DNA from: Candidatus Gottesmanbacteria bacterium CG_4_10_14_0_8_um_filter_37_24
GTDB taxonomy: Bacteria; Patescibacteriota; Microgenomatia; 2-02-FULL-39-11
Direction of reading: 5' to 3'
DNA: 38,150 nt
Assembly (NCBI GenBank): GCA_002785215.1
Contig: PFMK01000083.1
Span: forward strand, 1-38,150
Shown: piece by piece, positions 24,445 through 31,369 of the stretch
How the letters are laid out: every line of letters begins with the position of its first letter
Position numbering within the stretch: position 1 is the stretch's first letter
Notes under the pieces: generated by a model
Told to the model about the DNA's origin: nothing
The model's input: only the letters and a program-made list of their open reading frames with translations
Databases searched by the model: none
Made by a program: the position numbers and the translations under genes

Positions 24445-27400
24445 TTAATTTATCAATTTAAAACTGCTGTTAACAAAATGAAATTTGTCCAGTGTGGAAT
24501 CTGTTTTAGGTAATATATCTGCAACAATAACATCATTCCCAAAGAAATTACTAATTCTGTCTCCGGGATCTTTGAATATCTTTTTTTCTTTCATCATCTC
24601 CGCCTCATCGCTACCAATATATACAGGTATATATGTCTTTCCTGATATATAAATAGAATTGAATCCATCTTCTCTTAACACGTTTTTATACTGGGTAGGT
24701 ATATTGGAATCTGAAATGTAATAGAAGACTTTATCTCCTTCTGCCTCACTAATTACTTTTATATCATCCTTGTATATGGATAAATCATTGTTCAATGTCC
24801 GGATTGAGGAAGGTTTGCTACTTTCCTTCATTTCTTTTCCCTCTGCTACCATGGAACTGCTGAATCTACCAAACTCGAAGAAGAAAAAGGTAAAGAAAAG
24901 CATCATGGCAATTGGCGCAAACATAGAGATATAATTTCTTCTCCCTGGCCTAAAATACCGGAGAAGAAGGGAGTTGGAAACAACTGATATGGATGAAAAA
25001 GCCATAGCAAGACCTGCTAGTTCCGGCTTTAATACCAACCCCAGTGAAATTAATGCTCTGGCGGCAATGGGAATTCCGATGACATTGTAAAAGAGGGCAA
25101 AAAACATATTTTGCTTGATCTTGCCCATAGTTTCTTTTGACAGATCAAAAGCCGTAACCACGTCTCTTAAGTCATTTTTCATGATAACTATTCCTCCTGC
25201 TTCCATAGCTACATCTGTACCATTACCCATAGCAACACCAATATCAGCTTGAGCCAAGGCCGGCGCATCATTAATCCCATCTCCAACCATGGCTACTCTC
25301 TTACCCATCCCTTGGATCTTTTTCACCTCACTTGCCTTATCTTCCGGTAGTACTTCGGCAAGCACGTTGTCGATCCCAACCTCACGGGCTATAGCTTCTG
25401 CTGTTCTTCTGTTATCACCTGTAATCATATAAACTTCAATTCCCCGTTTCTTCAATTTTGCAACCGCTTCTTTAGATGTTTCTTTCACGGTATCAGCAAC
25501 TGCCACAATTCCCAAAATTTCTTTATCATTTGACAAAATCATGGCGGTTTTACCCTGTTCTTCCAATCTTCCCAGTTTCCTATCAACAATATCTATAGGA
25601 AGTCCGACAACTTCAGAAATCAACTTCCTATTACCAAAGTAGTACTTTTGACTATCTATTTCAGCTGTAACACCGTGCCCAGCGATCGCTTTAAAGTTTT
25701 GCGTGTCTTTTAATGTAGCTAATTCCTCTTTGGCATAATTGTAAATTGCTTCAGCCAAAGGATGTTCTGAGGACTTTTCAAGGCTCGCTGACAAAGAAAG
25801 AACACTATTATCGTTCAAACTTCCTATACCAACAATATCTGTCACAACCGGTTTTCCGTTTGTTAAAGTACCAGTTTTATCAAAAACAACTGTGTTTACT
25901 TTGCAGGCAGATTCCAAAGGTTCTCCTCCTTTTATAAGTACACCGTATTCAGCCCCTTTTCCTGTACCAACCATAAGAGCGGTGGGTGTAGCAAGTCCTA
26001 CAGCACATGGACAAGCTATAACAATAACCGATGTAAATGCCATAAGGGCAAACGCAAGTGTTGCACCTAACACAAAATACCAGATAATAAAGGTGAGTAA
26101 TGCAATCCCTATAACTATCGGTACAAACCAGGCTGATATCTTATCCGCAAATGCTTGGATAGGTGCTTTGGACCCTTGAGCTTCTTCAATCAGTCTTATT
26201 ATTTGGGCTAAAGTTGTCTCTGAACCAACACGGGTTGCCACAAACTCAAAACTACCCATTTTGTTCATTGTTGCACCAACTACAGTATCTCCCTCATGTT
26301 TTTCAACGGGAATACTTTCTCCTGTTAACATGGACTCATCTACACTTGATGAACCTTTGATAATTTTTCCGTCAATGGGAACTTTTTCTCCGGGACGGAC
26401 CAATATAATATCGCCTGCCTTTACTTCATTAATTGGGATATCCATCGTCTGGCCGTCTTTAACGACTCTGGCTGTTTTGGCCGCCAAACCCATCAGTTTT
26501 TTAATGGCATCGGATGTTCTGCCCTTTGCCCGAATTTCAAGCCATTTCCCAAGAATAACAAAAGTAATCAGAAAGGCGGCAGTTTCAAAATATAATTCCG
26601 GTATTTTTGCTCCATTTATACCGATAAGAGATCCTGTCTTTAAAAAATAATATACTAAATTGATAAGAGAGTAGAAATAGGCTGTGGATGTACCGATTGC
26701 AATCAAACTATCCATATTGAAAGTCTTCATCCTAAGGGCTGACCACATGCCTTTATAAAACCTGAGTCCGATAATAAATTGGACCGGTGTCGACAACAAT
26801 AAGGAAATTATTCCTATAAAAGGTGTTAACATTACTTTTCCGGGTATCCATGAGATGAAATCAAAGAGCATAAAATAAAGCATGGGGAAAGAGAGAATAA
26901 GACTGTTTATGAACGCTTCTGATAATCCTTTTATCTCCTTTTCCCTCTTTTTCCTATCAAACTCAGGATCATTGTTTTTCACCTCTGAGGCTAAGTAACC
27001 GGCTTTTTTTACAGCATTAATCAAACTATCAACTGTTACGATGTTGCCATCATAAAAAACCAAGGCTTTTTCTGCGGCAAAATTGACATTTGCTTTGGAA
27101 ACGCCTGTAACCTTCTTTAGCGACTTTTCAATAAGTGCAGCACATGATGAACAATGCATACCCGAGAGTGACAGATTTATTCTTTGCTGACTATTTGCTG
27201 TTAACGTATTTGTCTTTTCTTCCTTAATTGGAAGGCTATTTTGGGGTATTTCTGAGGTTGTGTTTGGTGTTACATCGTCACTATCGTTACGGTTTGTGGA
27301 AAACTCCACTCTGTCAAACAGTTTTACTATGTCAATTGAGGATATCAGCTCTTGCAGGAAGTTTTTAGAACCCACCTGTCCTTGTGGAATTGATAATTTG

Positions 27401-27798
27401 GCATTCTTATTATTTTTAACAATACCATCAAAATACGGTTTACCACCGGCATCTTGGGAAATTCTTCCTTCTGCGACTACTTCAGACTCAATCGTAATTT
27501 TGAAAGGCTTATTTGACGCAGTAATTTCTTGTTGAAATAGTACTTCGCTCTCATGAGTTGATTTTCCATACCCATTTCCGTTTGCTTCGATCACTGCCTG
27601 ATAACCGGCACGTTTAACAGCATTGATCAGTTCATCAAGTTGTATATTTTCTTTTTCTAAATGAAGTAATGCTTTGCCGGTTTTATGATCAATTCTTTCT
27701 ACTTTAACTCCGGAAATTTCTGATAACTCTTCTTTAATGAGTGTTTCACATGAATCGCAATGCATTCCCGAGATAGTGAGGTTAACGTTTTTTATCAT
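24445..27798 (-). CDS. copA: Cu(I)-exporting P1B-1 ATPase (CopA type) with extra helix and C-terminal domain
   Basis: A 1117-residue P-type ATPase, much longer than the usual 700-850. Residues 1-70 and 205-275 are HMA domains (GMHCDSC with Cys14/17; GMHCSSC with Cys216/219). Residues about 75-200 between them are a non-HMA spacer. The catalytic core has TGES at 492-495, CPC at 596-598, DKTGT at 640-644, HP at 679-680 and GDGINDAP at 839-846. Cu(I) selectivity residues are present: YN at 904-905 (helix 7) and MAFSS at 932-936 (helix 8). After helix 8 there is an additional helix (959-978) and about 115 more residues, which would lie outside the cytoplasm. The start ATG lies within a palindromic repeat (see 27796-27843). 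Confidence 0.94.
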   Translation of the reverse strand: MIKNVNLTISGMHCDSCETLIKEELSEISGVKVERIDHKTGKALLHLEKENIQLDELINAVKRAGYQAVIEANGNGYGKSTHESEVLFQQEITASNKPFKITIESEVVAEGRISQDAGGKPYFDGIVKNNKNAKLSIPQGQVGSKNFLQELISSIDIVKLFDRVEFSTNRNDSDDVTPNTTSEIPQNSLPIKEEKTNTLTANSQQRINLSLSGMHCSSCAALIEKSLKKVTGVSKANVNFAAEKALVFYDGNIVTVDSLINAVKKAGYLASEVKNNDPEFDRKKREKEIKGLSEAFINSLILSFPMLYFMLFDFISWIPGKVMLTPFIGIISLLLSTPVQFIIGLRFYKGMWSALRMKTFNMDSLIAIGTSTAYFYSLINLVYYFLKTGSLIGINGAKIPELYFETAAFLITFVILGKWLEIRAKGRTSDAIKKLMGLAAKTARVVKDGQTMDIPINEVKAGDIILVRPGEKVPIDGKIIKGSSSVDESMLTGESIPVEKHEGDTVVGATMNKMGSFEFVATRVGSETTLAQIIRLIEEAQGSKAPIQAFADKISAWFVPIVIGIALLTFIIWYFVLGATLAFALMAFTSVIVIACPCAVGLATPTALMVGTGKGAEYGVLIKGGEPLESACKVNTVVFDKTGTLTNGKPVVTDIVGIGSLNDNSVLSLSASLEKSSEHPLAEAIYNYAKEELATLKDTQNFKAIAGHGVTAEIDSQKYYFGNRKLISEVVGLPIDIVDRKLGRLEEQGKTAMILSNDKEILGIVAVADTVKETSKEAVAKLKKRGIEVYMITGDNRRTAEAIAREVGIDNVLAEVLPEDKASEVKKIQGMGKRVAMVGDGINDAPALAQADIGVAMGNGTDVAMEAGGIVIMKNDLRDVVTAFDLSKETMGKIKQNMFFALFYNVIGIPIAARALISLGLVLKPELAGLAMAFSSISVVSNSLLLRYFRPGRRNYISMFAPIAMMLFFTFFFFEFGRFSSSMVAEGKEMKESSKPSSIRTLNNDLSIYKDDIKVISEAEGDKVFYYISDSNIPTQYKNVLREDGFNSIYISGKTYIPVYIGSDEAEMMKEKKIFKDPGDRISNFFGNDVIVADILPKTDSTLDKFHFVNSSFKLIN

Positions 27799-27843
27799 AG
27801 TTCGATTTCACTCACTATGACCCTGAGCTTGTCGAAGGGTCAT
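27796..27843 (-). repeat. Double-palindrome repeat holding the copA start codon
   Basis: Two adjacent palindromes. One is ATGACCCT/AGGGTCAT (27817-27824 with 27836-27843). The other is CATAGT/ACTATG (27796-27801 with 27814-27819), and its outer ATG is the copA start codon. Copy 2 is at 29884-29932. Between the halves there is a GTG AGT ... CTA TGA six-codon frame whose stop overlaps the ATG. No Shine-Dalgarno is present. Confidence 0.7.
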
Positions 27844-27853
27844 AATATTACTC

Positions 27854-28063
27854 TCATTTCACCTGATAAGGTAAACCCGAAAGAGCAGGAGTGATATCGG
27901 ATATATTCAGTTTTTTAATGCTTGTAACAGTTGTTTCTCCGCTGTTTCCTTTTATGATTACGTCGGAAACCCCATCCAGTTTACCGACTTTCTTTTTAAT
28001 AAGTTTGATACAGGCTTCACAAGTAATCCCGGATATTTTTACATTTAAGTTATAATTACTCAT
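27854..28063 (-). CDS. CopZ-like small copper chaperone (HMA domain)
   Basis: A 69-residue single HMA domain (beta-alpha-beta-beta-alpha-beta length) with the metal-binding loop GITCEACIKLI, Cys at residues 14 and 17 of the visible sequence. It has a good Shine-Dalgarno (AAAGGAG, 7 bases before the ATG). It lies between the HMA-membrane-cupredoxin fusion and the CopA gene in one operon, the standard place for a chaperone that hands Cu(I) to CopA. The loop has Ile before TCEAC where most have Met. Confidence 0.85.
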   Translation of the reverse strand: MSNYNLNVKISGITCEACIKLIKKKVGKLDGVSDVIIKGNSGETTVTSIKKLNISDITPALSGLPYQVK

Positions 28064-28080
28064 TAAATTCTCCTTTGTGA

Positions 28081-29886
28081 TTAAATAACTTTTATAACTC
28101 CTCTGGGTACTCCCATCGCACAGGTGATGGGATAATCGCCTGTGGATGAAGGTGTAAATTCAAAAACAATAGTCTTCCCTTTTGCCAGGAACTTAGGATC
28201 GTCAACAAGTCTTGGCACAGTTATGGTCGACATACAACCGCTTCCATTATCTTTCACGTCAATTTCCATCCTGACTTTCTTCCCGGATTTGACCGTAAAA
28301 GTATTCGGTTGAATATCACTGCTTTGTGTATAGGTAGTTTTCAGGATTTGGACATCACCTTCATTCACTGCCGGTTTGGGAGTTACTTTAGGATCATTAG
28401 CATTAAAAGTGTTACTACCTCCACCTCCACAACCGCAGCCTCCTTTACCTCCACATGAAGCTCCTTGCGCAGCTTGTGGAGGTATATTCGCAGGATCATT
28501 TGCGGCTAAAGCCTGTCCTTTTACAGCGCCTCCCGAGTTTCCGACCACAGAAATGCTACCCGTAAACATTCCCATGCTGCAGGTAAATCGGATGATTCCT
28601 TCCTCAGTTGGAGTAAATTCAATTACATTTTCTCCCGGATGAAGGTTTTTACGGACATTTAACTTATCTGAAACTATACTAGCTGCACACGTATTGGGAT
28701 CTTTGGAATCGATGATCCAGCGAACCGGTATATCTTTCTTAACTATAAAAGAATTAGGTTTGTATCCTCCTGCATCTTGAGTCATTCTGATAATCTGATT
28801 TCCGTTTTCAAGTAGCGTATCTGTTGCCGCTAAAACATTTGAATTTCTGCTTGATAATATTGAGCTTAGTCCAGTCAAATTTAATCCGTTTGACAGGTTA
28901 AACAAACTAAGTAGTATTACTACCAACCCCGCCAGTCGGAAGAAACTTTGGGCAAATGCACCTTTAACAACAGATGTCAAACCGCCAACTCCCAAAAGCC
29001 CCGGGGCAGTACCTATCGCAAAAATACCCATAATGAGTGCTCCTGATACAGGATTTCCTGTTGTCATAGCATAAAGCTGCATGGCCTGGGTGAAACCGCA
29101 CGGAAGGAAAAAGGTGAGTCCGCCCATAATAGCAGAATTCTTATTACTGTATTCACCATCATTCTTTTTGTGAAGTCCTAGTATTCTTGCTAACCCTACC
29201 GGTAGTGTAATTTTTACATCTTCAAGTCTGGGAAATATACCTGTCAGTTGAATTCCCATCAGAAGCATAACAAGACTAACAGCTATGGTTAAAAAACCTA
29301 AACCGATACCGGAAAGTTGAAAAAATGATCCCGCCAATCCGATTATTGCTCCGAAAATTATATAGGAAACAATTCTTCCTGCATTAAAGTAAAGGTGCGG
29401 CTTAAATTTCTCCATAGGTGTGGCATCAGGATGTTTCTCAGAAAATCTGGCAGATACTCCAAGAACCAACCCTCCAACAAGAGCCATACAAGTTGAGAAT
29501 CCTGCAGTAATTCCAATAAGAAGAACTACAAATAGACTGGAGGGGTGATTTGCAACAGCCGGAGTTGATATTTTTATATCAAATACATAGAGAAGAATGT
29601 AGCCTAAAAATATAGTGATAGCGAAAGTCAGGATTTGAGCGTAGATATTAAAGTCTTTTGTGAAGAATGGTTTTTTATCTGACACTCCTATTTCGTATCC
29701 CGCCTTTTCTACCAAACATCTAATTTGTTCATAGTCAAGATGCTCCTCGTGTAGGATTTCAGCAACTCCTTTCTTTTGACTTACATTAATTTCATTAACT
29801 CCTTTTAAATTTCCAAGTTCTCCTTCGACTAATAGTTCGCAGGAACGGCAATGCATTCCTTTGATATTAATGGTTGTTTTTTTCAT
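28081..29886 (-). CDS. HMA - CcdA/TauE-like membrane - double cupredoxin fusion protein
   Basis: A 601-residue fusion. Residues 1-68 are an HMA domain (GMHCRSC, Cys13/16). Residues about 80-335 are six or so helices of the DsbD/CcdA-SafE type with Cys133 (GFSTCMAL) and Cys263 (FLPCGFTQ). Residues about 365-448 are a cupredoxin-like domain with Cys400 and a CSMGM loop (Cys436, Met438, Met440). Residues about 449-511 are a flexible linker with a Cys-Gly cluster (Cys478, 484, 486). Residues about 512-601 are a second cupredoxin-like domain with Cys551 and CAMG (Cys589, Met591). The likely role is copper passage and thiol redox across the membrane between CopZ/CopA and DsbA. The domain order is known in some Gram-positives; the two cupredoxin copies with a Cys-Gly linker are less usual. 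The start ATG lies in a repeat. Confidence 0.9.
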   Translation of the reverse strand: MKKTTINIKGMHCRSCELLVEGELGNLKGVNEINVSQKKGVAEILHEEHLDYEQIRCLVEKAGYEIGVSDKKPFFTKDFNIYAQILTFAITIFLGYILLYVFDIKISTPAVANHPSSLFVVLLIGITAGFSTCMALVGGLVLGVSARFSEKHPDATPMEKFKPHLYFNAGRIVSYIIFGAIIGLAGSFFQLSGIGLGFLTIAVSLVMLLMGIQLTGIFPRLEDVKITLPVGLARILGLHKKNDGEYSNKNSAIMGGLTFFLPCGFTQAMQLYAMTTGNPVSGALIMGIFAIGTAPGLLGVGGLTSVVKGAFAQSFFRLAGLVVILLSLFNLSNGLNLTGLSSILSSRNSNVLAATDTLLENGNQIIRMTQDAGGYKPNSFIVKKDIPVRWIIDSKDPNTCAASIVSDKLNVRKNLHPGENVIEFTPTEEGIIRFTCSMGMFTGSISVVGNSGGAVKGQALAANDPANIPPQAAQGASCGGKGGCGCGGGGSNTFNANDPKVTPKPAVNEGDVQILKTTYTQSSDIQPNTFTVKSGKKVRMEIDVKDNGSGCMSTITVPRLVDDPKFLAKGKTIVFEFTPSSTGDYPITCAMGVPRGVIKVI

Positions 29887-29932
29887 AGTTCGATAATACT
29901 CACTATGATCCTGAGCAAAGCCGAAGGATCAT
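29884..29932 (-). repeat. Double-palindrome repeat holding the fusion-gene start codon
   Basis: This is the second copy of the repeat at 27796-27843. Stem ATGATCCT/AGGATCAT is at 29905-29912 with 29925-29932; CATAGT/ACTATG is at 29884-29889 with 29902-29907, and again the outer ATG is the start codon (29886-29884). The loops differ (TATTA versus GTGAA-like) but the ATCGAACTATGA end is the same. Confidence 0.7.
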
Positions 29933-29937
29933 ATTTA

Positions 29938-30735
29938 TTAATAAACATTTATAATCTCATCAATCACCTGTTTAAAATTCTCAAAAGGATATGCCCCTTG
30001 CATAACTTTGCTTTTACCTGTTTTAGTATCTAGAAGAATGTTTCCCGGAGTACCGCTTATCCCAAGTCTGCTTCCTTCTTCAATATCGTCTTTAACACGC
30101 TGGCTATATTTGCCACTATCCAAACAAGTTTTAAATTTAGCCTCTTTTAATCCGATTTCTTTAGCCAATGGTGCAAGATCAGCCAAAGCAAATCCGGTTC
30201 CTCCGGAAGAAGTCCTGTTGGTAAGAGTATTTACATACTTCCAGAAAGCGGTATTTCCTCCTAAATCATTGGCACATTCTGACGCTTCAGCTTCTTTTTG
30301 TGCATTGGCATGCAATGATAATGGAAAGTGGCGGTATACCCACGAAACCTGTCCTTTATAGGTATCAACTATTTGCTGGGCTGTTGGGTGAAATTTCTTA
30401 CAAAAAGGACATTCCATATCAGAATACTCAAAAAGAATAATTCTTGCGTTTTTATTTCCATTTATATGGTCATCTTTGGCAAGTTTTATATCACTATTTT
30501 CAAAACTAATAGTAGGAGAAACTGATGGTACAGGCTGATTTCCTTCATTTGCTGCAACTTGGATTCCTGCAACCTTTTGACTATTATCCTTTCCGGATAA
30601 ACTTTTTTCCAATATTTGCACTTTTGTATAAAGAGAACCGATAAGAAAAGAACTTACTATCAATAATCCGAGCAAAAAATAGGTTAGAATAGATTCCTTC
30701 TTTTTAATCGAAGTAGTTTGAGATGACTGCATCAT
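29938..30735 (-). CDS. DsbA-family thioredoxin-like oxidoreductase
   Basis: A membrane-anchored DsbA/BdbD-like protein, 265 residues from the ATG at 30735. A longer frame starts at TTG 30750 (270 residues); I prefer the ATG because it is farther from the predicted transcription start near 30761. In the numbering of the long form, residues 22-41 are the membrane helix, 42-95 a polar linker, and 96-265 the thioredoxin fold with inserted helical domain. The active site is CPFC at 114-117 and cis-Pro235 is in GTPGN. Cys159 and Cys209 are additional. It is predicted to make disulfides in exported proteins. First gene of the copA operon, behind copper-box promoter 2, which ties disulfide formation to copper handling. 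Confidence 0.9.
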   Translation of the reverse strand: MMQSSQTTSIKKKESILTYFLLGLLIVSSFLIGSLYTKVQILEKSLSGKDNSQKVAGIQVAANEGNQPVPSVSPTISFENSDIKLAKDDHINGNKNARIILFEYSDMECPFCKKFHPTAQQIVDTYKGQVSWVYRHFPLSLHANAQKEAEASECANDLGGNTAFWKYVNTLTNRTSSGGTGFALADLAPLAKEIGLKEAKFKTCLDSGKYSQRVKDDIEEGSRLGISGTPGNILLDTKTGKSKVMQGAYPFENFKQVIDEIINVY

Positions 30736-30767
30736 ATTTTTAATTGCCAATTTTTCTAATAAGTTAA

Positions 30768-30800
30768 ATCATACCAATACGGTTATTAAGATTTTATGAG
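30768..30800 (-). promoter_or_regulatory. Copper-box promoter 2 (dsbA - copA operon)
   Basis: On the minus strand: CTCAT, 6 bases, TTAAT (30800-30785, 11-bp period), 11 bases, then TATGAT with TGG extension (30773-30768). The distance between repeat and -10 is identical to box 1. The first half-site (CTCAT) is the least like the consensus. Confidence 0.6.
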
Positions 30801-30841
30801 TAACAGGCACAATAAAATTAGGGGTTAGAGGAATAGGGTAA

Positions 30842-31219
30842 TTATTTTGCGTTATCAACAATAGTATGGATAGCTTTTTCTACATCATCTACGAGATCAT
30901 CAATGTTAATGAAAATCTCTTTCATAATAACCGGCTTCATCCCTGAAATATAAGTCTTTCCATTCTTTACATAAACGTTTATTTTACAGGGGAGGCACAG
31001 GGCAAGATTTATATCTTTCTGAATAGCTGTATACGCATTTTTAGCATTGCAGATTTCAATTATTTTTAACGGGTCAATAATAAAATTCTTTTTACTAAGA
31101 GTTTCTTTTACATCATGCACATATAAAACACGGAATCCTGCTCTTCCAGTTTCAGCTTCTACGCTTTCAACTGCTTCATCAAATGATTTTTTTGTCTGGA
31201 GTGTATAATCAATTTCCAT
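30842..31219 (-). CDS. DUF302-family protein
   Basis: A 125-residue cytoplasmic protein of the DUF302 family (TT1751-like fold). Family-typical segments are the N-terminal SFDEAVESVEAETGRAGFRVLYVHDVKETL stretch (residues about 12-42, given here in pieces), EICNAKNAYTAIQKD at about 60-74, and LALCLPCKINVYVKNGKT at about 77-94, with Cys82 and Cys85 in CLPC. Function unknown in general, but it is often next to copper, thiosulfate or redox genes. It overlaps the stop of the small Met-rich membrane gene by 11 bases and so belongs to the CopB operon. Confidence 0.85.
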   Translation of the reverse strand: MEIDYTLQTKKSFDEAVESVEAETGRAGFRVLYVHDVKETLSKKNFIIDPLKIIEICNAKNAYTAIQKDINLALCLPCKINVYVKNGKTYISGMKPVIMKEIFINIDDLVDDVEKAIHTIVDNAK

Positions 31220-31364
31220 TATTTTTTTTATTAATTACTTTCCAAAAATATATAATGCCTAACGTCAAAAATATTATTACTAAAACCCAAGTTAACAACC
31301 CGATAAAAGTAAAAGAACCATATCCTCCCATCATATTTTCATAATATCCCATCATAAACTTCAT
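31209..31364 (-). CDS. Tiny Met/Tyr-rich single-pass membrane protein
   Basis: A 51-residue ORF, too short for the usual cut-off. The N-terminus is MKFMMGYYENMMGGYGS, followed by one membrane helix (residues about 20-41) and a short Lys/Asn tail. The first ATG is 5 bases after the copB stop codon. A Shine-Dalgarno AAAGGTGA lies 9 bases before the fourth-residue Met (31355), which is the likelier start (48 residues). The overlap of 11 bases with DUF302 and the tight spacing to CopB argue for a real gene. MMG-rich small membrane proteins occur next to copper genes in other bacteria; Met-rich tails can bind Cu(I), which is inferred here. Confidence 0.65.
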   Translation of the reverse strand: MKFMMGYYENMMGGYGSFTFIGLLTWVLVIIFLTLGIIYFWKVINKKNNGN

Positions 31365-31369
31365 CACCT

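Noticed and set aside
25746..26650. Plus-strand ORFs inside copA and similar opposite-strand ORFs elsewhere
   Set aside because: They are shadows of long conserved minus-strand genes with intact motifs; no ribosome site or family resemblance.
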